64,000 nucleotides of DNA from Rhyzopertha dominica (Eukaryota; Arthropoda; Insecta; Coleoptera; Bostrichidae): assembly GCA_025024175.1 (NCBI GenBank), contig QCXZ01000001.1, positions 17,484,001 through 17,548,000 of the forward strand, written 5' to 3'. Position 1 is the stretch's first letter. Each line of letters starts with the position of its first letter. The translations under genes and the position numbers were made by a program. Positions 37,387 to 51,003 of this stretch are shown one piece after another. The notes under the pieces were generated by a model that saw only the letters and a program-made list of their open reading frames with translations, was not told where the DNA came from and made no database searches.

Positions 37387-40300
37387 CTGAAACACGAACA
37401 AAGCCAGATCAAACAAAACACCTTATACCTGCACATAATAATAAATTATACCAGGCAGAAATGACTAATTAACTCGAATCGCACATAAAAGGCAGAAATC
37501 TATTTAGAGGTGAAGCGCAAATTAAATTAACCGAAAATAAGCGCGCATAACCACCTTTGATTGCAAATGAACAGTGAAATTAAAACGACACGCACACAAA
37601 GGGTATAAAAAACAAAGCGCTGGGGTTAAATTGGAAAGGAAACTTAGCAGTGAATTTGCGGGACTTGTGGGGATTCCGTTGATTAAAAGGGGCTGTAAGA
37701 CATGTATGTATGCCTATGTGTAAAACAGGTGACTAATGTATGGAGGGTGCACATTTAAGAGTTAGTCGCGCACATTTGATATAGCATGTTGGAAAATCAA
37801 GTACAAAATAACCAATACAATTCTTGATACCTGGTAAACACTAGCGTAATCGTTTCATTTTTTAAAAGCATTTTATTAAGCTTCAATTATTATTTCAAAT
37901 AAATATGAAATGATGTCCCTCCACGAACATTGTAAGTGATTTACCCTTAACCTGGATATACAGGTTGTCCAATTAAAAACCGTTCTATCGGAGCTTTTTT
38001 ATTAACCACTTTACAAACTTTTTGGAAAACAGTTCTGCCAATTTACTTTACTTAAAATACGGTACTACTTCATCTGATATTCGAATTAGTGCTCTTCCCT
38101 TGTATTCGACGCTCCATACTATAGAAATAAAATAAATATAAATGTGTTCTGCAGTCCCATTTTTAATTTTTCAGGACGTATATTGCTAGTTCAGAGAAGA
38201 ATGAATATTGGATATCGAGGAAGTTGCCTGACTCTTTCAACTGTGTTCGAATGGTTAAATAAATTCAAAAATGGAACGCTCCATGCCTGGGACATATTTC
38301 ATTTCACGTTTCATATTATGTGTATTTGGCACTGATGCCGTTTTGCTATTCGTCCGTTTTAACCAATAAACTGCTAGGGGCCAATGCACATACAGAATAG
38401 CACTCATCAGTATGCCGATCTTATTCTAATGTGAAGAAACATGTAACAATTCAAATATATTTATGTTTTAATTTATTTCTTAAAATATGTTACTAAATAA
38501 ATATTAAATAACAAATAATATTAAATAATTGTCACACAGTTTAGCCAAGCGAATATCGTATTCGTTTTATTCGGAAACGAATAAACGAATATTGGCACTT
38601 GTTTTATTCCAAAGCGAATAAACGAGCGAAAACGAAAGTAGGTATTCGTTTTGTTCGGATATTCGGAATGCAATTGAATAAATTTATTAGGTTTTAAATG
38701 TTTTCTGATTTTATTCATTTTCGAACCTACATATATGTATTTTTTCGAACAATTTTGATAGCAAATTAAGAAATAGCTATATGTAGTTTGGAGTTTGCAC
38801 AGGTATTATGCACAGCATCTTCTTTCGTTCGAATAATTGTGTATTTGTTCTCGAATAAAGCGAATGTATTCGGTTTGCTCCATAATATTCGAATATCGAC
38901 TACAAAGATTCCAAATTCTGACAGCACTAATTAAAAACAAATGGGTAAGCTGATGGACACCTCAGTGCTCACATATGTTAAAAAAAACTAGAAATTGTGA
39001 AAGGCATTCAAAAATATCGTACCGGGGGCAAAAGCTTTTGCAGGCACTGAAAAAAACGGCTATACAAATAAGACGATATAAGGAAAATGCACAGGACTAA
39101 AAATGTAGGGCATAATTCTCTAAAGTCGGTCAGTTTTCCAATTGCAGCTGGTCATCCTCCAGACGCGTCCCAAGTATGCATTGGAAAATAGCGCAATTCT
39201 TCAAAAACATTTCAAACAATTTCTAGTGATGAAAAGGCTCGAAATATTGATACGAAGAGTATATCGTTTTTTAATATTTTTGTAGCAAATACATTTTTTT
39301 ATTAATTCAACCAAAATTCATTGCGCTTTATTAATCCGCTCCAAACAAAATAAAACGTGATTTATTCATAAAAGTTTTATATTAATTTTTTTATCTCTTT
39401 ATGTGTATAAAAATTTTTTGCAACTGTTATAACAATTTGAACTCTTAAGATCAATTCGGCGATAATTTAATAAAAAAATATTTATTTAGAAGAAAGCGTT
39501 GTAGAACAAGGAGTGCAATAAAGGTACCTTTCAACTTTATGAACAATTTAAGCGACAACTTTAAGAATTATCGTAAAAATTAAAGAGATCAGAAATTAAA
39601 ATTAAAAACACTGTCAATTTCACTCTACATGGAATGGCAATCTCGGTAGGGTTATCTCTGGTGCAGACAACATGGATAGACATGGATTTTTATGTTTTAG
39701 TTTTATTTAAATCGGATTAGTAGTTTAAAAGTTACAGCTTATTGAATTTTAGTTGAAAAAGAAATGATAAATATGATTTTGTTGCAAAAAAATGAAATAC
39801 CTATAAAAAAATTTTTGAAATTATACNCATTTGTTTTGAGCCTTTCTATCACTGGAATTCTTTTTAGAATTTTTAATGTTATTTTAAATTAACAAATCGC
39901 ACAATTTTACAATGCAAACTTTTTGAACCTGTTCGGAGAATGATTAGCTACAAATGGAAAATGCCGCCACCGCTTGTCCTTTACATTTTTCTCCTACACA
40001 GGGTCATTTCCGCACCACTGTAAAAAAGACTACTGCGGTATACGATTTTTATTTTATTTATTAAATAAATATTCCCACCAACTTCACTACTTCTTTTCAT
40101 CTCGCTAATTACTAGAACTTAATCTCAAAAATTATTTTTACTTGACTGACCTAAGACATCATAAACTTGTCTATCCTGCAGTGACTTTTGTAGCTATCGG
40201 TGATGATGATAAATTATTTTGTTAGTTAATTACATATATGGCTAGATATGCTCATTTGGCTACTTTGTATCGAAAGTACAAAATCCTCCTCATTTATGAT

Positions 40301-43300
40301 TTTGTTAAGCTCTGATGTGGTGCATACACTAAGTTTGTACTATATCCCTGTCCTGATGATACCCTTTATAATAGCGGGCGAAACGACGAATCAATTTCAA
40401 AAACCTACCCGGTGTAACAAAAAAAAATTGAATCTGAGTTTATAACAACATGGAATAATTGTAATAATTGTGTATAGTACTTTAAACTACTATTACTTGT
40501 GAAGAAACTAATAAATCGTACATCGAACCTTAAAAACCAATAAACCAATGACATTAGGTAAAAAAATTAGATAAATATTACGTGATATGGATTTAAATAG
40601 CGGTTAACAATTATCATCTCCTGACATATTTCTTATTTCACTTCTTTGGCACTAATCACTGTAATAATAATAATATGTGATTGGTTTTTTCAAGAAAATA
40701 ATAGGTATTAGTTATACGGCTTTGTGAGTCAAAAAAGCTAAATGACGGGAGTCGTACGGAGAAAACAGTAATATCTATCCTGCAGAAATAATGTTTCAAC
40801 TCGAATAATCGATGACAGATCGCATCAAACCAAACTAAACAAAACAAAATTTACGTGACCCTAGAAAGCANGAATAGNACCTGTTTTTAGCTCAAGCACA
40901 ATGTTTAAGAACAGTGATGGTATTATTATTTAAAACAATTCATACAACCACTAAAATCAAATGCCCTGGTTATAATCTCCCTAACGCCATTGCTCCAATA
41001 ATATCCTCCAAGAGCTTCTCGTTCCACAGCATCTAATTTGCTCAGCCCTGAATTCTCATTATGATGTAATCAAGGCGGCACCTTAACGCTGTATAATCTT
41101 GATGACATTGTTTATCAGGCAATACGCTAGAAGCTATCTTAGCCATTTGGCCGGAATAGATTGACTTCCTCATTTGGGATTAACTAGTGTTATTAACAAC
41201 AAAGAGCCATCTGAACAATATGGAATCTCGGTTTTGTTTGCGTGTTCTTACCTTACTTTCTTCGAGGAGGGAATCAAAAGATGACAGTCGAGCAGTGTAC
41301 AGAAGGGATTGTAAGTCTGCACCCGTATAACCCTTGGTGTTTGCCGCTATATTATGGAAATCCACATCCTGGTCTAAATTCAACGATTTCGACAGAACTT
41401 TTAAAATATCGTATCTCGCTTCCTGTAAAAAAGTAATGTTCAGAATACGCAGATTTTGTAATAATAATTAAATAAATCAAGATATTTTCATTCATATACT
41501 GTTTTATTTCAGGATTACATAATAAATATATACAGGGCGAGTTTTTGAGAATAGCACATCTCAAAATTTCTTTAAATCAGGGATAATTCCAAAAAATCCA
41601 AAGATAAGTAAACTTTTGTTTGCAGGGTGCAACTTGTGAGATAATATTATAATGGATAATGGATAGCGCTTACCCTGTTATCGGGGTAGACACCCCTTTA
41701 AAATCTTATGATACATTATTATTATTATTATTAGAAAGATTAATTTCTAAGGAATCCTGCTATGTAAGTTAGAGTGGGGGAATTTTGTGCAGCGGACAAT
41801 GGGGTTGTAGCCCTCGATCACAAATCGTTATTGCAACACATTTGTAGGTTTTCCCAGACCCAATGAAGTGAAATACTAGCAACAAAAAATTTGTTCTAAT
41901 GTTATATTGTCTTATTTTCGCCTTCTAAAGTTTTCCGCCAAATTCAAATATTGCTAGCAACGTCAGTTGACCCGGTTAGAGTGGGGAGTGTGGTGGGCTG
42001 GCATTTCGCCACGGTAAACCTACCGCGATTTCGCGTTTGACTCATAGAAGAGACATCTGTTCAGTGTTGCCAACTTAGCGGATAAAATTCTCGCCCAACC
42101 GAAAAATATAAGTTTTAGCGGTTAGCAGATATTTTAACGGAATAAGAAAGTTTTTAATTAATATTAATGTTTCACTTTGGCGTATAAATATGGGAAACTT
42201 AGATATGAAGTATCTACAATCGATTTATTTATGCTAGGTGACTCGATGATTACTGTATTCCTTGCCTGGGAAATATTATATTTCCTGCTTTTTTTACCTA
42301 ACAATCCAAAATTTTACCAACGTCTCAATCGGGCTTGTGTGTTTCACGTTGCAGATGAGGCAGATATTATTATCTTAAACCAAGTAAAAAGCAAAGAAAC
42401 ATATTTCTGGAAGGAACACGAGCTCGACAACGATATTTTTAACGTTATTGCATAATTGTAGGAAACTAATAATTATTTATGTAAAATAAATAATAAATCC
42501 CCTTGTATATCAACAGATTACCCAGTCTTAAAAATTTTAGCGGATTCGATACGGCAATCTAGCGGAATTTCTATCAGCCCCCCAGTGGCAACACTGTACA
42601 GATACACAGATGATCTGTTTGCTTACATTTGCGTTTGGCTTGATTTTGCGAGGATTTTCTTTGACACAAGCGACTTGCTGTTAGTGCTGCATCTACTGAA
42701 TAGCACCACAATTTTCGTCTCAATTTTTCTTCGGGTACAATTAAAAATTTCTTCTCTAGACCAACAATACTAGTATTTACGCATGTTGGCACAAAACATT
42801 TCTTTTCAGCAGCCATTTCGTCCGCGTTTTGAACGATATAATCGTGGTCGATAAACAAAAGCAAAAAAACACACGAGGGTTACTGTTACTGAGAGGTTAT
42901 GAATGACGCTCTTCGTCCGTTCGTCGGCAGTTGACAACGAAAAACACGCATAAGCAACTGGAACGCTGAAAATTATTGTGCCCTGGCAACAACACACAGC
43001 TGCTGCCAATCACAAGCGGCAGGGTCAACCTACGTCAAACATTCAAATATTTAAACTTTACCATTTTTTTACGTTTATCTAAGCGATTTGGAAAAAAGAT
43101 AAGTTAACAGGGGTCTATTATTTTTTATGTAGATTCATATTCTGCAATAAAAAAATATGGTCTACAACCCCATTGTGCGCATTTGAATTTTCGTAAACAG
43201 TCCGTGAGGTATTGGTATTGCTGTCATCTAATAAACAATGCGAGATGTTGAATGGTAGAATGTATTAGAAAATGGTTGAAAATGTAATTAATCTTCTGAA

Positions 43301-46300
43301 CGCAGAAGACCATCATCATAATATTTCGGATCATTGTGTGGACTTGTACGCGTGGAACAATTGAATGTTCCCCATGATCACCCGATTTGACACTTTGGAC
43401 TTTTTTCTATGGGATCATCTAAGATCCGTATTTTACAAAATACAACCTACAAGCCTAGAAGATATACAACAATTAATTATTAACGAAAGCAGGAGAATTT
43501 CACGTAAAACGTTGCAGAAAATACGGCAGCAGTTTTAACATCATCTCTACTACTGTATGAAAAGAGGTGGTGGACGTTTTGAGTGGTATTGCTTACACTC
43601 TTCTTGTTATTACAAATTCTTCATTGATTTTGATTTTTTTCAAATATTAAATGAAAAATACCCTGTATTGATTAATAATAACATGAAAAGGATATTTTAA
43701 GTATTTTGGTCGTCTTTTTTTGATATCACATTTTTGCAAGCATTCTCTTTTTAATTTATGAGCACTAGTAGGACAAATTTTTATTGTAACTCCAAGAATA
43801 TTACATTTTATTAAAAACTATCGTCATAGCAGCTACTTATTAATCTACTAAGTCATAAATCAGGGATAATAGTAAAATTAATTTCGTAACAAGAATCCTT
43901 GGAAATTAAGTTTTCAAATGTTTGAAGGAGTGTCTAACCGGCTAAGTGCCAATTCACAATTAGCGTAATAAGTAATATATACGGAACACGTAAATTTTAT
44001 AAACGCGAAAATTGAAATTATTTCATTATTTTATGTAGGTTTTATGTAGTATCGTAACTGATACATGATTTTTACGCATACATAGTTATTTTGAACACAT
44101 TCGTAAACATGTATGGGGTTTAACTTTACCTACGTATTATAGAAATTTTGTTAGGTCAGGTCAAAAACTTGCTTACCAAATCAGGCAAGGGGCAGAGTAT
44201 TTGTCTATCAAGTCTGCCGGGTCTTAACAATGCAGGATCTAGTAAATCAGGACGAGATGAGGCTGCTATAACGCATACTCCATTCAGTGCTTCTATTCCA
44301 TCAAGCTGAGTTAAAAACTGATTAACCACTCTATCAGTGACTCCAGTATTGTCATGACCACGCCTATTGAAAACGATATAGCGTACAGGTAATAGGTAAT
44401 CACAGTTTGCATTGTATAGAATTGCATACATACGGAGCTGTGTTTCTTCAAAAAAGTTATTTACCTTGGAGCTAAGCTGTCAAACTCGTCGAAGAACAAT
44501 ATGCAAGGTTTAGCCCGCTGTGCTCTGTAAAAATAAATGGATGATGGAGTGTGTCAACCAGGATTAGCAAATAACATGTTTTTTTTTAATTAAACAAAAC
44601 AAACAGTTTCTTTTTCTGTAATTTAATCATGTTTAAATTGTTTTAAACATGTTTTTTCTTACTTAGTTGAAAACATGTTTAAAACGTTTTAAACACTGTT
44701 TTAAACATCGTTTTCTCATGCAAATTATCATGTGTATTAGTGAAAATAAATACGAGCAGATGATGCAAAGCGTAGCAGTTGTCTAAAAATCCCTAGGTGA
44801 CTACGATTACCTGTTGTCATTTGTCATTTGTATTCGATGTGTACGGCGTTTACGCGACAATTTTAATTATGAGCCGGTTTTTCTTTTCTATTTTAAGCGA
44901 AAATCAACTCAGTTCTTAAAATCCAGACTAATCATATACTGGTTACTGGGTTGATTTTAGCTAATATCAACTTTAACAAAGAGAATAGGAACCGACCTTG
45001 TATGTTTAAAATTCAACAATTACAATGATCAGTAGGAGGAATAATGCAGTGTGGAATTACTTAGACAAATTAAGGTGCAAAATAGTACAACGCGAGCTCG
45101 ATGCAAGAAGTGCAAAAAAAATATGCTTGCACTAGTAAAAATATTTTATTTCTTGTTTATTGTTTTTTATATTCCCAAGTTCTGATAAATATTTGTTCTA
45201 TTATGCTAAATATATAATTATCTAGTAAGTGTTGAATGAACGTCTTATTTATTGTTTTGTTGTATTGGACCAGAAATACAAATTTTTATGTTGTGATAAG
45301 ATTAAGTTTTAAGTTTTGTTGTTTTAAAATGTTTCTAATTTATAGCTACAGAAAAAAAAAATTAAGTTTATTATTAATTTCTATAACTTCTATAATTTTT
45401 ATGGAAATGTAAGGTGACATTATGTAGATATGTAATTACTAATGATCCTGTATATGTATTTGTGGAGGGTAAACGAGCCTAATAGTAACAATTAATGAAT
45501 CACATACAATAATCGTAAAAAACACTGTCTAAAACATTAGTTAAAAAACGCTGTTTAAAACAAATGATTTAAACATTTCTTTAAAACAAAGTTTTAAACA
45601 GAAGCGTTGTTCTAAACATGCCAACCCTGGTGTCAAAAAAATCAAGTTAACAGAACTAAAGTACGCTAATACTTAAAAACGGATGTAAGTAAAACAAGGT
45701 GATGATTTACATTGTTTTTACGTTTGTAAAGACTGGTTTATTGGAATTACTTCTACCATTTTAGGTTTCAACCGCATAATAAGTGAGCGACATACTCAAA
45801 AGGCACTTTTCGTTTCTGTAATAAGCCATAGTTAAAATAAGTAAACTGTTTCTGATTAGATTTAATAATTCTATTCAATATATACAGTAAACAAGTATTT
45901 TGAGGGCAATATATTGAATACATCGTCGGAAAATTTAAAGATGCAATAGAAAAAACTTACCTCTAAATAATAACGCAAATAACAAGTTAAGTTAAAAGAC
46001 TGCACACTTAAAACTGTTCTAAAATTGTTATTATTAATTGTAAAATCTTTTGGGTTGTTATTGATCCAGTATATTGAAATTTGGAAATCCCATGTAATTA
46101 GCCACCCCAAAAGCCTCTGTATACAAATTTTCAATCGATGAGCTTCAATTTTTCCGTCCGCCATATTGGATCCGTCATTTTGAATTTTGGAAATACGAAA
46201 CCTGACTCGCAACCAGCGACGCCAAAAACCTTTGTATACAGATTTTCACGCAAAATGATGAAGCTTCAATTTTTCAGACCGCCGTATTAGATCTGCCATT

Positions 46301-49300
46301 TTAAATTTTGGAAATCCGATGTCAGATTTTAATCGGAGGCCCCAAAACCTTTGTATACAAATTTTCGTGCGAATCGATAAAGCTTTGATATGACCTTCAA
46401 GATCGTGGTCAAGGTGAAATGCTAGGTCACCATTGATTGGCCAGGGAAAAAAGTATTCCTAGCTAGCTATTCTAGGGTTGCCATCCTTTTGGAACGTCCG
46501 GTATATTAAACCAGCATAAAACAAGTGAAATATGGAAAAATGGTGTAACAAAGATCCTAAATACGAGTAGTAATAATGTATTTGAGTACACTGGTCAGTT
46601 GATAAATTACATGGTGCTTGCTTTACAAAAATTATTAAACGATTGCCGATCCGCTTATCATATGACTATTATTACGCTATTAAACTAATTTAACCAAACC
46701 AAATTAATATTTGGAACTCATTAATTAGACATACTTATCGGTATTGTAAAAGAACTCACTTTTCGAAGACCTTCCTAACAGCCTGTTCGCTAGCACCAAT
46801 GTACTTCGACAACAATTCAGGTCCCTTAACAGATATGAGTCGAAGCCCGCATTGTTTGGCAGCTGCACCAGCTAAAGCTGTTTTACCTGTACCGGGAAGG
46901 CCATATAACAATAAGCCAGATTGTAAACGTAAGGGAGAATTTTCAAACAGCAAGGGATACTGCGAAAAATATGGTTCAGTTCGGACTTCTACAGATTGGT
47001 TTTCTTATTACCTGCAACGGCCATAAGAGACTTTCAACGAGAATTGTTTTGACGTCGTTTAGGCCTCCGATGTCTGAAAAGTCCTTACTACCTGGCGTGT
47101 GAAGTTGAATATTTTGTAAACAAATTGTCAAAACTGAATCAAAAGCTTTTTCGCAGTGTGCATTGGAAATAAATGACGATTCTGCAAACAGCAAGACTTT
47201 ATAAAGAACAATAAATGATAAATAACCTGTAAAACGCATGTCAGAAAAAGAAACACATTCACACAATAATACATTTTGAGAAGGTAAATAAAACTAGCCT
47301 AAAAGGTAAATACTGGCTTGAGCAAAGTACACGACAGAAAGCAACCAAAACAATTATATTTGTCAATTAGAACTACCAAATAATATAACATCTAGTATTA
47401 GGCGAATTTAAACGCTGTCTTTGGGTTTAAATAATTTCGGATTGCTGAATTTTATTCATTATAATTTTCACGCATCCAAACCTGCATATCAAAAACCGTG
47501 CTGCATGAATCTTTAAAAAAGAAAATCATCTTAAAGAAATCTCTGCGCACCATAAGCAACAATTATTGCACCTTGCAAGTACCTACCTTCTTTGTAGCTC
47601 TCAAACACACTTCGATTTACAAAGTCTACCACATCCTGTACAACAAAACCTTCCGTTTTCATAGCAAACTGATCCAAATCAACTTTCAGTGGTAGCTGCG
47701 TTTTCTCGGAAAACAGATGTTCTAAGAGCTTCCCTCTCTCATCCTTAAACAGCACATATATGTAAATATGCTAAACGTTTCTGTCGTGTTAGCTGGCTTC
47801 ATATTAACCGATTCTTAGTTAGTTTTTGCATCTGGTACTTTTACCTAAATCATTTTTACATACTAGTGGCTTGTATTAATTACTCTTAACTCATCAAACG
47901 CGTTTACAAACTGGTTAGAAGCATAAGCACCGTTTCATCATAAATAACTAATCTTTTTTGTTATTAAGCATTGTGCAAGATCACTAAAATAACAGTTCTA
48001 TAGCAGCAGCATCCTAGGGTATTTCCTAGAAAGCTTCCAGTATATTATCAACAGGAATGAGATAGATAAACAACAAAAATTTCTGCATATTGTGCGTGTA
48101 GTGCCATCAATGTGATGGTATGGTTAAATAAACAAACCTGGCCAATGTGCCTATTCTCTTGCTAGTGAATCTTCTGGACAATATTATTTGAGGGTGTCTC
48201 AACCTAGGAAGCATTCACAGAAACCCTTGATATTCGCTCATCGTCCAGTATAAACACAATGTTAATATTTTCCCCCTGTGTAAGAATAGTCTTAACACGT
48301 GTAGCTTATAAATCACAAAACAATTCTAAACTCGGGATACCTAACGCTTATATAAGACTTTCAAAAAGATAAAAACAAAAACGAATCGGCTACGTCGGCT
48401 TACACCATACACTCTGCTTCTTTAAATTAAAATATTTTGAAAACCAGTAGCGGGAGATTAGAACTGCCAGTATTGTTGAAAAAATTTAATTGCACTCATA
48501 ATGGCAATGTAAAAAATTTAATATTCCTTTAAAAAATTGACATTCTTAAGTTTATCATATTTGTACCAATTATTTCAGCCGAAAAAACTTGTTCTCTTAC
48601 ATATGGTGCAAGCAAAAAGCTACTCACTGCAAAACTAGTACCTAACGTTGAAATTGAAGTCACCACTGACTATTTTAAATTGTGTAGGTTTTGCGTAAAA
48701 AGGTTTCGAATTCCTAATAGCGTTGGAGTTACGGAAGAAATGTGCTTTGTGGCCACCCCTGTAAAATAGGTTTTAAGAAAATACCATACAAATATTAATA
48801 ACTAGTGTTTCAAATGTGATAAGAAATAGCATTACCAAAAAAATTGTCGAGTTTACGGGGAATACCAAAGGATAATTCTAGTATTGATGCAGTGATAAAC
48901 AATGGTATGGAGGTAGTACAGTTAGAACAATTGATACACGAAATATTCGGATTGGAGACAGAATGCTTCTAAAACTGTTAGAAACAACACTGTAAAAAAC
49001 GCTTAAGTAAATGGTAATAATGTAGTTCTTTGAACATGCATGATGTTCAAATCGATTGATACACAATGCTCGTTCCTCGAAGAGCTTTGTGATTATAAAA
49101 ACCAGTAAACAAACACATAAAAAATGAGGTAAATGGGGTTAATAAAAGTCTTAAGACTCTTAGAGTACGTAAGTATTATAGCTGCAAAAATACTTCTTGC
49201 AATGATTTCTACGGATTTGATAACAAATTGTACAACGAAGTAGATATGAAGACGCAATAAGTTGGTTCATAATAATTATTTCAAAGGTGAACTAAAGGAT

Positions 49301-50967
49301 CAAAACCAATTAGCAAAAGCAATGCTGAAGACATTTACTCATTTTAGAATAGCCTTTACCATTATTATATACAAAAAAAATTGAAAATATTCGATACGGA
49401 TGGCCTGCAAATGTTTTGTGTTTGCTAGATATGATGCTATCCGCTACGTTCGGTAGTAATTCAAAAATCTGTTAATATGGACGTACGAAGTCTTGAGAAA
49501 GAGAAAGATGAGCCTGCAGAATAAAAGGGATATCCTGAGTAAGATATGTGGAACGCCGTTTTACTTTATTTTGCAAATATTATAAAGTATCACAAAATTA
49601 AACTAACGTTTTAGATGCAGACTAATATAGATATTACTGTTTCTGAAAAAGTCTTGGACTTAAATGATCGTTGTCAAATGTGGTTGTTTGTTTTAGGTAC
49701 TTTAATAACCCTGATGTGTTCATACATTTGCAGATAGGAGCATAAATAATAAAAAAGACATACAATATTCAAAACAACCTTTAAATTAATCAAAAGTCCA
49801 TATATAATTCACAACGTTTTTAGGTTTGTTGGATCTCTGCGTTAGTTAAATTTTTGTTGTTGAGTTTATACGATTGTTCAATTTAAAAGTCTGCATCAGT
49901 TTCACACATATTTTACTTTTAAACTACTTATTTCATTTTAACGTAGTTGGATTCTTTATATTGTTGAATTAAGACAATTGTTTAGATAATATAAGAATTT
50001 CTTGCGACAAAATCTTAAATTCCAATTTTTGTGATTGCTGAATTTTTAATTTGTTTCACATAAACTTTCTCAGACGAACTCAACCTTCAATAAATATTCT
50101 TGATGTTCGTAGTGCAAAATACAAATATTTATAAATAAACCTGTTGGAATATATTACAGGTGTAAGTGAAAAGTAACCATGTTTTACAGATTCTGCCAAA
50201 ACATTATAATCGTACGCAACGAATTTTAATGAACAATTAAAACACTAAATATGTATTCAGCCATTCAGCAAAAATAAACTAACATGAAACTGTAACACTG
50301 ACTATCGACCACAGGCAGAATACGTAATTGAAAAAGGAAAAGTATACATAAAGTAAATTAATATCAACCGCCTACACAGAGTTGAGCCTAAAAACAGTTT
50401 AATACCCCCGCCAATGAATAAATAATAAGAATAAAATTGCATTTTCTTTTCACATGACTTTGACCAATTCGACCACACAGACTAAAATGTTAACTTTAAC
50501 AAATGTGAGATAAACAGGAGGTTACGAAATGTGTTATATATGTAAAGGTATGTATGTACAACCTAAATATGTGTATTAGAGTTTACTTAATGTATAAGTA
50601 AAACATATATTAAATTACTACAAATTCTCCTTTACTTGATTGTAACATCTACAGTTTTGTTTCAAACCTCTTTGATTAAATTCCTTGTAATTAAAAAAAA
50701 ATTAAATTATATGATTATACTGGGAGACAACACACTTCATTTCGCCTATATGGGTAAGTGCATCTTTCGTACTTTAAAAATCGCGTTTATAGTTCAAAAG
50801 TAAATAATTTGAAATGTTTTTACACCATTAGAAGCTTTGGCTTTTGTTAAATAAATTTTTGCACTAAAAATTAAAATAATATAGTCTGACACTTTTAATT
50901 TAAACCAGAAACGTAATTATACAAAAGCTTGTAAGTGTAATGTATTTCTCCATTAAATAAAAGACAT

Positions 50968-51003
<36 letters not shown>

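Larger units (their letters stand above)
41530..43680 (+). mobile_element. Composite DNA-transposon block in Pex1 intron 11
   Basis: It starts at ACAGGGCGAGTTTTTGAG and ends near AATACCCTGTA, the type of terminus used by the mariner copies here. A mariner transposase C-terminus lies near its right end. A second element bounded by ACAATGGGGTTGTAG (about 41797) and CTACAACCCCATTGT (about 43162) sits inside and includes a THAP domain. The nesting order is inference. Confidence 0.5.
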
